A stretch of 64,000 nt of DNA from an uncultured Clostridium sp. GTDB taxonomy: Bacteria; Bacillota; Clostridia; TANB77; CAG-508. The position numbers and the translations under genes are program-made. Under the pieces are notes generated by a model. That model had not been told where the DNA came from, did not search any database, and worked only from the letters and a program-made list of their open reading frames with translations. Shown piece after piece: positions 8,736-17,664 of this stretch. Within the stretch, counting starts at the first letter, position 1, and each line of letters starts with the position of its first letter. Where the stretch lies: assembly GCA_900555615.1 (NCBI GenBank), contig USMB01000001.1, positions 74,495 to 138,494 on the forward strand, written 5' to 3'.

Positions 8736-10013
8736 GTGAATTTGAATATTATAGAAATTGCTAATAAAATAAAAGAGTGTGGAGGAAAACTTTATTTGGT
8801 TGGTGGAGCTGTAAGAGATGAATTGCTTAGGAAAGAAGCACAAGATAAAGACTATTGTGTTGTAGGATTAAATTCAGAACAATTTAAACAACTATTTCCT
8901 CAAGCGAATATAAGAGGAAAGGCCTTTGAAGTATTTGATTTAGAGGGAAGCGAATTTGCTATGGCGCGAACTGAAACTAAGATTGGAAAAGGTCATACTG
9001 AATTTAAAATTGAAACAAATCCACAAATAACAATAGAACAAGATTTAGCAAGAAGAGATATTACAATAAATTCAATTGCACAAGAGGTTTTAACAGGAAA
9101 GATAATAGATCCATTTAACGGAATTAATGATATAAAAAATAAAATTATTAGAGCAACAACAGAGGCATTTAAAGAAGATCCTCTAAGAGTATATAGAGTA
9201 GCGAGATTTGCAGCACAATTGAATTTCAAAGTAGAAAAAGCTACATTAGAGCAAATGTACGAATTAAAAAACGAGTTAAACACATTATCAAAAGAGAGAG
9301 TTTTTGAAGAATTAAAAAAAGCATTGAATACAAGAACTCCATCAATATTTTTTAATGTTTTAAAAGAAGCAAAAGTTTTAGAAATTCATTTTAAAGAAAT
9401 CAATGCTTTGATTGGTGTAGAACAACCTATACAATATCATCCAGAAGGAGATGTATATAATCATACTATGTGTGTATTGGATATGGCTGCAAATTTAACT
9501 GAAAAATATGAATTTAATAGAAAGTTAGAAATTAGATTTTCAGCATTGGTTCATGATTTAGGAAAAGGAACAACTCCAAAAGCGATGTATCCTCATCACT
9601 ATGGACATGAAGAAAGAGGAGTGGAATTAGTCAGAAAATTTTCAAAAAGAATTGGACTACCAAATGCTTGGGATAGATGTGGCAAAACAGCATGTATAGA
9701 ACATATGAGAGGCGGAATTTTTTATAAAATGAAACCAGCTAAAAAAGTTGAATTTATAGAAAGAGTAGATAAATCATTATTAGGATTAGATGGACTTCAA
9801 ATTATAGTTATAAGTGATAAAACAAGTGGAGGAAGAAAGGAGAATACAGAAAATATTGATTTTGAAAAAATCGGCAAAGAATGTTTAAAAGAAATTAATG
9901 GAGAATATATTAAAAATAGATATAAAATAGAAAATGGGATTCAATTTAGAAACAAATTACATGAAGAAAGAGTCAAATGGATGAAAGATATTGAAAAAAA
10001 TAAGCAGTTGTGA
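8736..10013 (+). CDS. cca: CCA tRNA nucleotidyltransferase, bacterial type with HD domain
   Basis: Adds or repairs the 3'-CCA end of tRNAs; 426 residues. The class II nucleotidyltransferase head is clear: LYLVGGAVRDELL, the metal-binding DKDYCV, RRDITINSIA, and EDPLRVYRVARFAAQLNF of the tRNA-binding neck. The C-terminal part carries an HD domain (FSALVHDLGKG, EHMRGG). The frame opens at 8691, but GGAGGTGG at 8727-8733 points to GTG 8736 (MNLNIIEIANKI); TTG 8742 is an alternative. It follows dinB without a visible promoter of its own. A PolyA-polymerase-like role cannot be excluded by sequence, but the HD-containing layout fits CCA-adding enzymes. Confidence 0.88.
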   Translation: MNLNIIEIANKIKECGGKLYLVGGAVRDELLRKEAQDKDYCVVGLNSEQFKQLFPQANIRGKAFEVFDLEGSEFAMARTETKIGKGHTEFKIETNPQITIEQDLARRDITINSIAQEVLTGKIIDPFNGINDIKNKIIRATTEAFKEDPLRVYRVARFAAQLNFKVEKATLEQMYELKNELNTLSKERVFEELKKALNTRTPSIFFNVLKEAKVLEIHFKEINALIGVEQPIQYHPEGDVYNHTMCVLDMAANLTEKYEFNRKLEIRFSALVHDLGKGTTPKAMYPHHYGHEERGVELVRKFSKRIGLPNAWDRCGKTACIEHMRGGIFYKMKPAKKVEFIERVDKSLLGLDGLQIIVISDKTSGGRKENTENIDFEKIGKECLKEINGEYIKNRYKIENGIQFRNKLHEERVKWMKDIEKNKQL

Positions 10014-10035
10014 TTAAATAGGAAAAGAAAGGTGG

Positions 10036-12060
10036 ATGAATATGAATAAAAAAATTGTAATAGGAATTGTTGTAACAATAATAGTAATAGTGTTTGCTGT
10101 TGCTGGTGGAGTAATAGCATATAGAATGACCAGAGATACAAGTAAGCCAGAAGATGTATTGATAAAATATGTTGGATATGTTAATGAGCAAAATTATGAA
10201 GAAATGTATAAGCTATTAACAAATGATTCAAAAGAGCAAATTTCAAAGGAAGATTTTATATCTAGAAATAAGAATATATATGAAGGTATTGATATGACAG
10301 ATATGAAAATTGAAATAACTAATGTAACAGAAGAAAATTCTAAAACATATGTAATTTCATATAATCAATCAATGAATTCAGAAGCGGGAAAGATAGAATT
10401 TGAAAATACAGCTAATGTTATTAAAGATAAAGAATTAGGGTATCAATTAAACTGGAAATCAAGCTTAATATTCCCAAATTTAAGTAGTACTGATAAAGTT
10501 AGAATTAAAACAATTTCTGCAGAAAGAGGCAGCATTGTTGATAAAAATGGAAATATGTTAGCTGGACTTGGTACTGTATCTTCTGTTGGAATTGTTCCAG
10601 GAAAGCTTGGAGAAAACAAAGATGAAAATATAGAAAAGATTGCAAATTTACTTGGAACAACTGCAGATTCTATCAATAAAACTTTGTCAGCTTCTTGGGT
10701 AAAAGATGATACATTTGTACCGCTTAAGAAGATTCAGGTAGACTCAATTGAACTTAAAGAGCAATTGCTTCAAATACCAGGAATTAAAATAACAAGTACT
10801 AAATCGAGAGTTTATCCATTAGGAGAAGCTTCTGCACATTTAGTTGGATATGTTCAAAATATAACAGCAGATGAATTAAAAGAAAACAGAGGTAAAGGCT
10901 ATACAAGTACTAGTGTTATAGGAAAAGCTGGATTAGAGAAAAAATATGAAAAAAGGCTAAAAGGCAAAGACGGAGTTGAAATTTATATTGAAGATTCAGA
11001 TGGCAAGAGAAAAAAGGATATTGCAAAAATTGATGTTCAAAATGGAGAAACTATTAAATTAACAATAGATTCAACAATGCAATCAAAACTATATAATGAA
11101 TTAAAAAATGATGCAGGATTTTTTGTAGTAATGCATCCAAATACTGGAGCATTGTTAGCATTAGTTAGTACACCATCATATAACCCAAATGATTTTACAT
11201 TAGGATTAAGTACAGAAAAATGGAATTCTATTAAAAATAATGAGAATAAGCCAATGCTTACAAGATATTTGCAAAGTTATTGCCCAGGTTCAACATTTAA
11301 AGCAGTAACAGGTGCTGTAGGATTAACAACTGGAAAGTTAAGTACAAGTGATATATTTTCTTATAGTGGTTTAAGTTGGAAAAAAGATGGCTGGGGTCAA
11401 TATGATATCACTACTCTTACAGCATATAGTGGACCTAAAAATCTAGAAAATGCTATGATTCACTCAGATAATATTTATTTTGCACAAGCAGCATTACAAA
11501 TAGGTGCAAAGAGCTTTACAAGTGGATTAAAGCAAATTAAATTTGGAGAAAACATTGACTTCACATTAGGAAATATAAAATCACAATATGCAAATAATGG
11601 AGAAATTTCTAATGAAAAAGTTCTTGCAGATAGTGGATATGGTCAAGGTGAAATACTTGTAAATCCAATACATATGGCTTCCATTTATTCAGCATTTGCA
11701 AATGATGGAAACATGATAAAACCATATTTAGAAGAAGGAACAGAAACATCATATTTAGTTGAAGGAGCATTCACAAAAGAAGCGGCTAATACAATTAAAG
11801 AAGACTTAATTCAAGTTGTAGAAAATCAAGAAGGAACAGCTAAAGATATGAGAGTTCAAGGAAGAACTATTGCTGGAAAAACTGGAACTGCAGAATTGAA
11901 AGGCTCAAAAGATGCAGAAGCAGATGTTCTAGGATGGTTTGACTGCTTCACTTCAGACAATGATAGCAATCAATTGCTAGTTATCAGTATGGTTGAGAAT
12001 GGAAGAAGCCTTGGAGGAAGTCATTATTTAATAAATAAAATTAAAACAAATTTATTTTAA
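10036..12060 (+). CDS. Class B penicillin-binding protein with MecA-type N-terminal domain
   Basis: Peptidoglycan D,D-transpeptidase of 674 residues. An N-terminal membrane anchor (about 5-30) is followed by an NTF2-like MecA_N domain (about 38-140), the PBP dimerisation domain with RGSIVDKNGNMLA, and the transpeptidase domain. Catalytic motifs are visible in order: SxxK as STFK in CPGSTFKAVTG, SxN as SDN in IHSDNIYFAQ, and KTGTAEL. This layout is that of Bacillus PbpC/PBP3 and staphylococcal PBP2a; such enzymes often bind beta-lactams weakly, but resistance cannot be inferred from sequence. It starts 22 bp after cca and is followed by dgt, probably in one transcript. Confidence 0.9.
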   Translation: MNMNKKIVIGIVVTIIVIVFAVAGGVIAYRMTRDTSKPEDVLIKYVGYVNEQNYEEMYKLLTNDSKEQISKEDFISRNKNIYEGIDMTDMKIEITNVTEENSKTYVISYNQSMNSEAGKIEFENTANVIKDKELGYQLNWKSSLIFPNLSSTDKVRIKTISAERGSIVDKNGNMLAGLGTVSSVGIVPGKLGENKDENIEKIANLLGTTADSINKTLSASWVKDDTFVPLKKIQVDSIELKEQLLQIPGIKITSTKSRVYPLGEASAHLVGYVQNITADELKENRGKGYTSTSVIGKAGLEKKYEKRLKGKDGVEIYIEDSDGKRKKDIAKIDVQNGETIKLTIDSTMQSKLYNELKNDAGFFVVMHPNTGALLALVSTPSYNPNDFTLGLSTEKWNSIKNNENKPMLTRYLQSYCPGSTFKAVTGAVGLTTGKLSTSDIFSYSGLSWKKDGWGQYDITTLTAYSGPKNLENAMIHSDNIYFAQAALQIGAKSFTSGLKQIKFGENIDFTLGNIKSQYANNGEISNEKVLADSGYGQGEILVNPIHMASIYSAFANDGNMIKPYLEEGTETSYLVEGAFTKEAANTIKEDLIQVVENQEGTAKDMRVQGRTIAGKTGTAELKGSKDAEADVLGWFDCFTSDNDSNQLLVISMVENGRSLGGSHYLINKIKTNLF

Positions 12061-12079
12061 TACATAAGAAGGAGAAAAA

Positions 12080-13249
12080 ATGGAAGGTAAATTTAAAGAA
12101 TATTCAGCAACTCCTAACAATCCTAATTGGGAGAAAATAATCAAAAGAGAAAAAGAAATTTATAAAAGAGAAAATGATATGCGTTCAGAATTTGAAAGGG
12201 ATTATACAAGAATATTACATTGCAATGCATATAGACGTTTAAAGCATAAAACACAAGTATTCTTTTCGCCAGAGAATGATCATGTATGTACAAGAATTGA
12301 ACATGTAATGCATGTTGAGTCAGTAAGTTATACAATTGCAAAATATTTTGGATTAAATACAGAACTAACCAAAGCAATAGCCACAGGGCATGACATAGGT
12401 CATAGCCCATTTGGCCATGCTGGTGAAAGAATATTATCAGAAATATCACAAAAAGAGATTGGTGAAAACTTTTGGCATGAAAGAAATGGTATGGAATATG
12501 TAGACAAAATCGAATTATTGCAAGATATGAACCAAAATTGGCAAAATTTGAATTTAACATATGCAGTAAGAGATGGAATAATTTCACACTGTGGCGAGAT
12601 TGATGAAAATAGTTTAAGACCTAGAGAAGAATATATTAATTTATATGATTATGAATATCCAAACCAATATGCACCATATACTTGGGAAGGATGTGTAGTA
12701 AAAATTGCAGACAAAATATCTTATTTAGGTAGAGACATAGAAGATGCAATTACTTTAGAAATTTTAGATGAAAAGCTAGAAGAATTATATAAAATTTTAA
12801 AACAAAAAGAAGTAATAAATAACACAGTAATAATAAATCATTTGATAGGTGATTTATGTGAAAACTCTTCTCCTGAAAAAGGTTTATGCTTTTCAGAAGG
12901 TACATTTAAGATGTTGAAAGAAATAAAAGAATTTAATTACAAATATATTTACAAAGCAGAAAGATTAAAACCATCTGCAAGATATTTTAATATAATTATA
13001 AACGAGATTTATTCTACAATCAAAAACAATTATGGCAAAAAAGATAAATCAGTTAATCCAGAAGTAATTGAAAGCTTTGAAAAATGGCTATCAAACTATT
13101 GGAACTTGAAGCGAAATGATAAGAATAAAAATGATGTTATTTTTGATATGAAAAATGAAAGAGATTTTTGCAAAGCCATCATTTATTACATATCAGGAAT
13201 GACAGATAATTTTGCAATAGAAACATATAACAAAATTGTTGGATTTTAA
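12080..13249 (+). CDS. dgt: dNTP triphosphohydrolase (dGTPase-like)
   Basis: HD-superfamily hydrolase that cleaves dNTPs to deoxynucleoside and triphosphate and helps control dNTP pools. The 389 residues show RDYTRILHCNAYRRLKHKTQVF, TRIEHVMHVESV, the metal-binding GHDIGHSPFGHAGE and YLGRDIEDA, all standard dGTPase landmarks. AGAAGGAG precedes ATG 12080 with good spacing. It lies 19 bp behind the PBP gene in the same direction. The exact nucleotide preference (dGTP or broad) cannot be read from the sequence. Confidence 0.93.
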   Translation: MEGKFKEYSATPNNPNWEKIIKREKEIYKRENDMRSEFERDYTRILHCNAYRRLKHKTQVFFSPENDHVCTRIEHVMHVESVSYTIAKYFGLNTELTKAIATGHDIGHSPFGHAGERILSEISQKEIGENFWHERNGMEYVDKIELLQDMNQNWQNLNLTYAVRDGIISHCGEIDENSLRPREEYINLYDYEYPNQYAPYTWEGCVVKIADKISYLGRDIEDAITLEILDEKLEELYKILKQKEVINNTVIINHLIGDLCENSSPEKGLCFSEGTFKMLKEIKEFNYKYIYKAERLKPSARYFNIIINEIYSTIKNNYGKKDKSVNPEVIESFEKWLSNYWNLKRNDKNKNDVIFDMKNERDFCKAIIYYISGMTDNFAIETYNKIVGF

Positions 13250-13282
13250 AATTAATATTTTATGAAGATATGTTAAAGAATA

Positions 13283-13311
13283 TTGAAAAGTTTAATAAAG
13301 TTTGCTAATAT
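13283..13311 (+). promoter_or_regulatory. Sigma-A promoter of the flippase-like gene
   Basis: TTGAAA (13283-13288), 17-bp spacer, TAATAT (13306-13311), about 30 bp before the start codon at 13342. Confidence 0.6.
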
Positions 13312-13341
13312 AGATAAAAAGACAGAAGATAGGAGTTAAAA

Positions 13342-14376
13342 ATGGAAAAGACTAAGAAAACTAAAAAAACATTAATGAATATAATTGTATTTATTCTATT
13401 AATTGTATTAACATTTGTATTAATTTTTAAAGACCAAGATGTTTCACAGATATTAACTGCAGCAGCAGGAGCAAAGAAAAGATATATATTTATTGGAATT
13501 ATTGCAATGTTTATATACATTATGTGTGAGGCAATAAATATCGGAAGAGTACTAAAAGAATTCAAACAAAAATCAACATTTTTAAAAAATATAAAATACA
13601 CATTGATTGGATTTTTCTTTAGCTCTATAACACCAGCAGCAAGTGGTGGGCAACCAATGGAAATTTATTATATGCATAAAGATGATATTCCAGTTGCATA
13701 TTCAACATTGGCATTAATGATGCAACTTTGTAGCTTTCAAATTGTAACAATAACAATGGGAATTATAAGTGCTATTATACATTTTGATGTGTTACAATCA
13801 GGATTGATATATTTATTTATATTAGGAATTACATTGAATTCATCAGCATTAGCATTGTTGATTATAGGAATATTTTCAAAAAAATTGTCAAGAGGATTAA
13901 TAAATTTTGCATTAAAAGCATTGAAATTCTTTAGAGTTAAAAACATAGAGCAAAAACAAGAAAAAATGGAAAAAGAATTAGAATCTTATCAAGAAAGCGC
14001 AGTATATGTAAAACAACATAAAAAATTAATGCTAAAAACAGTTTTAACTACAGTAGTACAATTGTTAGCATATTACAGTGTACCATATTGGGTATATAGA
14101 GCTTTAGGATTTAATATATATAATTTATGGCAAGTATTAACATTACAAGCTGTGTTATATGCAACAGTATCAGGAATTCCATCACCAGGGGCAGTTGGAG
14201 TAAGTGAAGGTGGATTTTTAGGAATATTTAGAAATGTATTTCCAGAAGCAATGCTAAGTAGTGCAATGTTATTAAGTAGAGGAATAAATTTCTATTCATT
14301 AATCTTAATTAGTGCAGTAATTGTTATTATAAATACGATGAGAGATAAAAAGACAAAAGCTGCAGAAGAAGGTTGA
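13342..14376 (+). CDS. Flippase-like integral membrane protein (LPG synthase TM / UPF0104 family)
   Basis: Membrane protein of 344 residues with about eight hydrophobic helices. The family landmarks are ITPAASGGQPMEIYYM in the first third and the late GIPSPGAVGVSEGGFLGIF segment, both typical of the membrane domain of MprF-like lysylphosphatidylglycerol synthases and AglD-like proteins. The soluble aminoacyl-transferase domain of MprF is absent, so this is a stand-alone flippase-type protein whose lipid substrate is unknown. A cytoplasmic basic loop (about 195-230) is rich in Lys and Gln. AGGAG precedes ATG 13342 and a promoter lies upstream. Confidence 0.88.
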   Translation: MEKTKKTKKTLMNIIVFILLIVLTFVLIFKDQDVSQILTAAAGAKKRYIFIGIIAMFIYIMCEAINIGRVLKEFKQKSTFLKNIKYTLIGFFFSSITPAASGGQPMEIYYMHKDDIPVAYSTLALMMQLCSFQIVTITMGIISAIIHFDVLQSGLIYLFILGITLNSSALALLIIGIFSKKLSRGLINFALKALKFFRVKNIEQKQEKMEKELESYQESAVYVKQHKKLMLKTVLTTVVQLLAYYSVPYWVYRALGFNIYNLWQVLTLQAVLYATVSGIPSPGAVGVSEGGFLGIFRNVFPEAMLSSAMLLSRGINFYSLILISAVIVIINTMRDKKTKAAEEG

Positions 14377-14401
14377 TTTTTTTTACGATGTGAAATATAA
14401 T
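14373..14401 (+). promoter_or_regulatory. Sigma-A promoter of gpmA
   Basis: TTGATT (14373-14378) overlaps the stop codon of the preceding gene; a 17-bp spacer leads to TATAAT (14396-14401). Confidence 0.7.
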
Positions 14402-14432
14402 TCATGTTAGATTAAAATTAGGAGGGATATTT

Positions 14433-15122
14433 ATGATAAAATTAGTATTAGTAAGACACGGACAAAGCAAATGGAATCTAGAAAATAGATTTACAGGATG
14501 GACAGATGTAGAACTATCTGAACAAGGAGTAAGAGAAGCTAAAGAAGCTGGAAAGGTATTAAAAGAAAAAGGATATCATTTCGATTTAGCATATACATCA
14601 GTTTTAAAAAGAGCTGAACATACATTAGACTTAATTTTAAAAGAAATGGGAGAAGAAAATATCGAAATTAAGAGAAGCTGGAGACTTAATGAAAGACACT
14701 ATGGAGCTTTACAAGGTTTAAACAAAGACGAAACAAGAAAAAAATACGGTGATGAACAAGTATTGCTTTGGAGAAGAAGCTCAGATGTAAGACCACCAGA
14801 ATTAGAAGTAACAGATCCAAGATATCCAGGAAATGACCCTAAATACAAAGACTTAACAGAAGATGAATTACCAAAAACAGAAAACTTAATAGATACAATA
14901 AAAAGAGTTATGGAATATTGGAATTCAGACATAAAACCAGATTTAGAAAAAGGTAGAAATATAATAATAGCAGCACATGGAAACAGTTTAAGAGGTTTAA
15001 TGAAATATCTTGACGATATTAGTGATGAAGACATAGTAAAACTAGAAATTCAAACAGGAAATCCAATTTGCTATGAATTAGATGATAACTTAAAACCAAT
15101 TAGACATTACTATGTAAAATAA
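14433..15122 (+). CDS. gpmA: 2,3-bisphosphoglycerate-dependent phosphoglycerate mutase
   Basis: Interconverts 3- and 2-phosphoglycerate in glycolysis; 229 residues, typical for the cofactor-dependent family. The phosphohistidine motif is [18 protein letters not shown], followed by [12 protein letters not shown], the substrate-binding [16 protein letters not shown], the [12 protein letters not shown] stretch and the second catalytic His in [17 protein letters not shown] precedes ATG 14433. The downstream LiaF-like gene begins 13 bp after its stop, so some co-transcription is likely. Confidence 0.96.
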   Translation: MIKLVLVRHGQSKWNLENRFTGWTDVELSEQGVREAKEAGKVLKEKGYHFDLAYTSVLKRAEHTLDLILKEMGEENIEIKRSWRLNERHYGALQGLNKDETRKKYGDEQVLLWRRSSDVRPPELEVTDPRYPGNDPKYKDLTEDELPKTENLIDTIKRVMEYWNSDIKPDLEKGRNIIIAAHGNSLRGLMKYLDDISDEDIVKLEIQTGNPICYELDDNLKPIRHYYVK

Positions 15123-15135
15123 AGGAGATTTAAAA

Positions 15136-15816
15136 ATGAAAAAATTTGAAAATATATTATGGGGAATAGCATTTATAGTAGTCGGATTAATTTTAGCAGG
15201 AAATGCAATAGGAATAACAAATATAGACATATTTTTTGATGGTTGGTGGACATTATTCATTATAGTGCCATGTTTTATAGGATTATTTAATGATAGTGAT
15301 AAAACAGGAAATGTAATAGGATTAGTTATTGGAGGAACTTTATTATTAGCATGTCAAGGATTATTAAACTTCGAAATGGTATGGAAATTAGTAGTACCAG
15401 TAGCATTAGTAATAATAGGTGTATCAATAATTTTTAAGGATTCAATCCATGGAAAAATAAATTCTGAAATAAGTAAGATAAATAAAAGTCAAAAAGATAT
15501 ACCTTCATATTGTGCAACATTTTCAGAACAAAATGCAAATTTTGAGAATGAAGAATTTAAAGGAGCTGATTTAACAGCTGTATTTGGAGGAGTAAAATGT
15601 GACTTGCGTCAAGCTATTATCAATTCAGACACAGTTATAAAAGCAGAATCAATATTTGGAGGAGTAGAAATATATGTACCTTCAAATGTAAAAGTAAAAA
15701 TCAAATCAACTCCAATATTTGGAGGGGTAACAGACAAGTCTGTTCATAACCAAGAAAGTGAGCACACTATTTATATTAATTCAACATGTATATTTGGAGG
15801 AGTTGATATAAAATGA
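15136..15816 (+). CDS. LiaF-like membrane protein (cell-envelope stress type)
   Basis: 226 residues. Four closely packed hydrophobic helices occupy about residues 7-105, followed by a soluble beta-rich C-terminal domain with three repeats of a FGGV motif (AVFGGVKCDL, SIFGGVEIYVP, CIFGGVDIK at the end). This is the layout of LiaF/VraT-like proteins and of the cell-wall-active antibiotic response domain, which sense or modulate envelope stress. No LiaRS-like two-component system is in the window. GGAG precedes ATG 15136. The stop overlaps the start of the next gene (ATGA), indicating translational coupling. Confidence 0.8.
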   Translation: MKKFENILWGIAFIVVGLILAGNAIGITNIDIFFDGWWTLFIIVPCFIGLFNDSDKTGNVIGLVIGGTLLLACQGLLNFEMVWKLVVPVALVIIGVSIIFKDSIHGKINSEISKINKSQKDIPSYCATFSEQNANFENEEFKGADLTAVFGGVKCDLRQAIINSDTVIKAESIFGGVEIYVPSNVKVKIKSTPIFGGVTDKSVHNQESEHTIYINSTCIFGGVDIK

Positions 15817-16631
15817 ATGTAGTTCAAAAAATAATAAAATATTTAGCAATAGCATTAGCTATATTTATAATAATTAATATTGTTTCAGTCGCATTAAGCA
15901 TATTGTGGGGAGTGGCTTGGCTTAGTGGGGTTGCTAAAGATGCCCCAATAATAGAGAGTCAAGAAGAGATCTATTCTACAATAGGAAATACAGATATTAC
16001 AACATTAAAAATAGAACTAAATGCATCAAATTTAGAAATAAAAAATGGTGAAATGCTTAGAGTAGAAACTAATAATTTGAATGTTAAATGTAATCAAGAA
16101 GGAAGCCAATTGATAATAAAAGATAAAACCAAAAATTGGTTTTCTAAAAGAAGTGACGAAAGTCAAATTATATTATATATGCCAGCAAATATGCTTTGGG
16201 ACAGTGTGAAGATCGATTCAGGAGCAGGAGAGCTTAATATAGAAGAATTAGCAACAAGAAATTTTGATTTTGATATGGGTGCTGGAAAAGTTGTAATAAA
16301 AAAATTGAATGTATCTAATAAAACAGAAATTGATGGAGGAGCCGGAAAAGTCGAAATTTTATCTGGCGCTATGAATAATTTGAAATTAAATGCAGTAGTT
16401 GGAGAGTTTACTTTGAACGCTAAATTAATAGGCAGAAATGATGTGAATGCAGGCGTTGGAAAAATAAACTTTAACCTAACTGATGGAACTGAAAATTATA
16501 AAATTAAAGTAAATAAAGGTATAGGTTCTATTACTATTGATGGCAAGGAAACAATAGATGGAAACGAATATGGACATGGAGAAACATATATAGACATTGA
16601 TGGTGGAGTAGGAGCTATTGAGATAAAATAA
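15813..16631 (+). CDS. DUF4097-type membrane-anchored beta-repeat protein
   Basis: 272 residues with an N-terminal membrane helix (about 8-30) and an extracytoplasmic region made of repeated short beta strands with glycine turns (IDSGAGELNIEEL, MGAGKVVIKKL, GGAGKVEIL, AGVGKINF, GGVGAIEIK). This is the DUF4097/adhesin-head type beta-helix found next to LiaF-like genes and ABC exporters in Bacillota. It starts inside the stop codon of the LiaF-like gene. The function is not established; I infer an envelope-stress role from the partner gene. Confidence 0.78.
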   Translation: MNVVQKIIKYLAIALAIFIIINIVSVALSILWGVAWLSGVAKDAPIIESQEEIYSTIGNTDITTLKIELNASNLEIKNGEMLRVETNNLNVKCNQEGSQLIIKDKTKNWFSKRSDESQIILYMPANMLWDSVKIDSGAGELNIEELATRNFDFDMGAGKVVIKKLNVSNKTEIDGGAGKVEILSGAMNNLKLNAVVGEFTLNAKLIGRNDVNAGVGKINFNLTDGTENYKIKVNKGIGSITIDGKETIDGNEYGHGETYIDIDGGVGAIEIK

Positions 16632-16647
16632 TAATTTGGTAATTTTG

Positions 16648-16691
16648 TATCGGGGATTTTTTTGACAAGAGTGTCAAAAAAACACCCGGTA
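16648..16691. repeat. Palindromic element copy B
   Basis: Arms TATCGGGG plus T-run plus TTGACA and TGTCAAAAAAAC plus CCCGGTA pair over about 20 bp around the loop AGAG, with two mismatches. It belongs to the same family as the copy at 34192-34247 (same TTGACA/TGTCAA centre). The flank at 16698-16715 (TGTTATTTTTGCGTTTTG) recurs exactly at 38588-38605. Confidence 0.75.
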
Positions 16692-16712
16692 TTATTTTGT
16701 TATTTTTGCGTT

Positions 16713-16741
16713 TTGACAAATTTATATAAGAATGATAGAAT
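16713..16741 (+). promoter_or_regulatory. Sigma-A promoter of the NatAB-like ABC operon
   Basis: TTGACA (16713-16718), 17-bp spacer, TAGAAT (16736-16741), about 30 bp before ATG 16773. Confidence 0.8.
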
Positions 16742-16772
16742 AAAATCAATTTATAAAAAGGGGATTACAAAA

Positions 16773-17663
16773 ATGGGGCTAAAAATAGAAAAAGTAAGTA
16801 AATATTTTGGTGAAAAATTAGCAGTAGATAATATCAGTTTTGATATAAATAAACCAGGAGTATTTGGGTTATTAGGAACAAATGGTGCAGGAAAATCAAC
16901 GACAATAAGAATGATGCTTGGAATACTAAAAAAGGATTCAGGTGAAATTACATGGAATGGTAAAAAAGTAGAAAGGAAAAATGTTAATTTTGGATATTTA
17001 CCAGAAGAAAGAGGAATTTATCCAAAGTCTAAAATTTACGAGCAATTATTATATTTTGCAGAATTAAAAGGTATGAAAAAAGAAAACGCAAGTAAAGAAA
17101 TTGATTATTGGATGGATAAGCTAAAAGTATCAGAATATAAAAATATGACAGCAGAGAAACTTTCTAAAGGAAATCAACAAAAAGTTCAATTTATAACAGC
17201 TATATTAAATGATCCAGAATTAATAGTGTTAGACGAGCCATTTAGTGGTTTAGATCCAGTTAATACAGAATTGCTAAAAGAAGTAATTCTAGAATTAGTT
17301 GAAAAAGGCAAATATATTGTAATGTCAAGTCATCAAATGACATCAATTGAGGAATTTTGCAGTGATGTTGTCATTGTAAATAAAGGCAAAACTGTGTTAA
17401 AAGGAAATTTGAAAGAAATAAAAGATGCATATAAAGCAAATAGATTAATTATTAATACAAAACAAGATATTACAGCAGAAATCAAAGATTTAAATTTGAA
17501 TATCGAGAAAAACATAGATAATAATTATGAGATAAAAATCGAAAATGAAGAAATAGCACATACTTTATTAAAAAATCTAGTAAATAAAAATATTGAGATT
17601 GATAAATTCGAATTAAAGAAGCCAACTCTAAATGACATCTTTATAGAAAAGGTAGGTGAATAA
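16773..17663 (+). CDS. ABC transporter ATP-binding protein (NatA-like)
   Basis: Nucleotide-binding subunit of an ABC-2 type exporter, 296 residues. Walker A is GTNGAGKSTT (about residue 36), the signature is LSKGNQQKVQF (degenerate LSGGQ), Walker B is LIVLDEPFSGLDP and the switch His is in MSSHQM. The C-terminal extension ends in LNDIFIEKVGE, as in NatA and other Na+/drug export ATPases. The open frame extends to 16662, but AAGGGGAT upstream and the promoter at 16713-16741 support ATG 16773. The permease gene starts 2 bp after the stop. Confidence 0.92.
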   Translation: MGLKIEKVSKYFGEKLAVDNISFDINKPGVFGLLGTNGAGKSTTIRMMLGILKKDSGEITWNGKKVERKNVNFGYLPEERGIYPKSKIYEQLLYFAELKGMKKENASKEIDYWMDKLKVSEYKNMTAEKLSKGNQQKVQFITAILNDPELIVLDEPFSGLDPVNTELLKEVILELVEKGKYIVMSSHQMTSIEEFCSDVVIVNKGKTVLKGNLKEIKDAYKANRLIINTKQDITAEIKDLNLNIEKNIDNNYEIKIENEEIAHTLLKNLVNKNIEIDKFELKKPTLNDIFIEKVGE

Positions 17664-17664
17664 A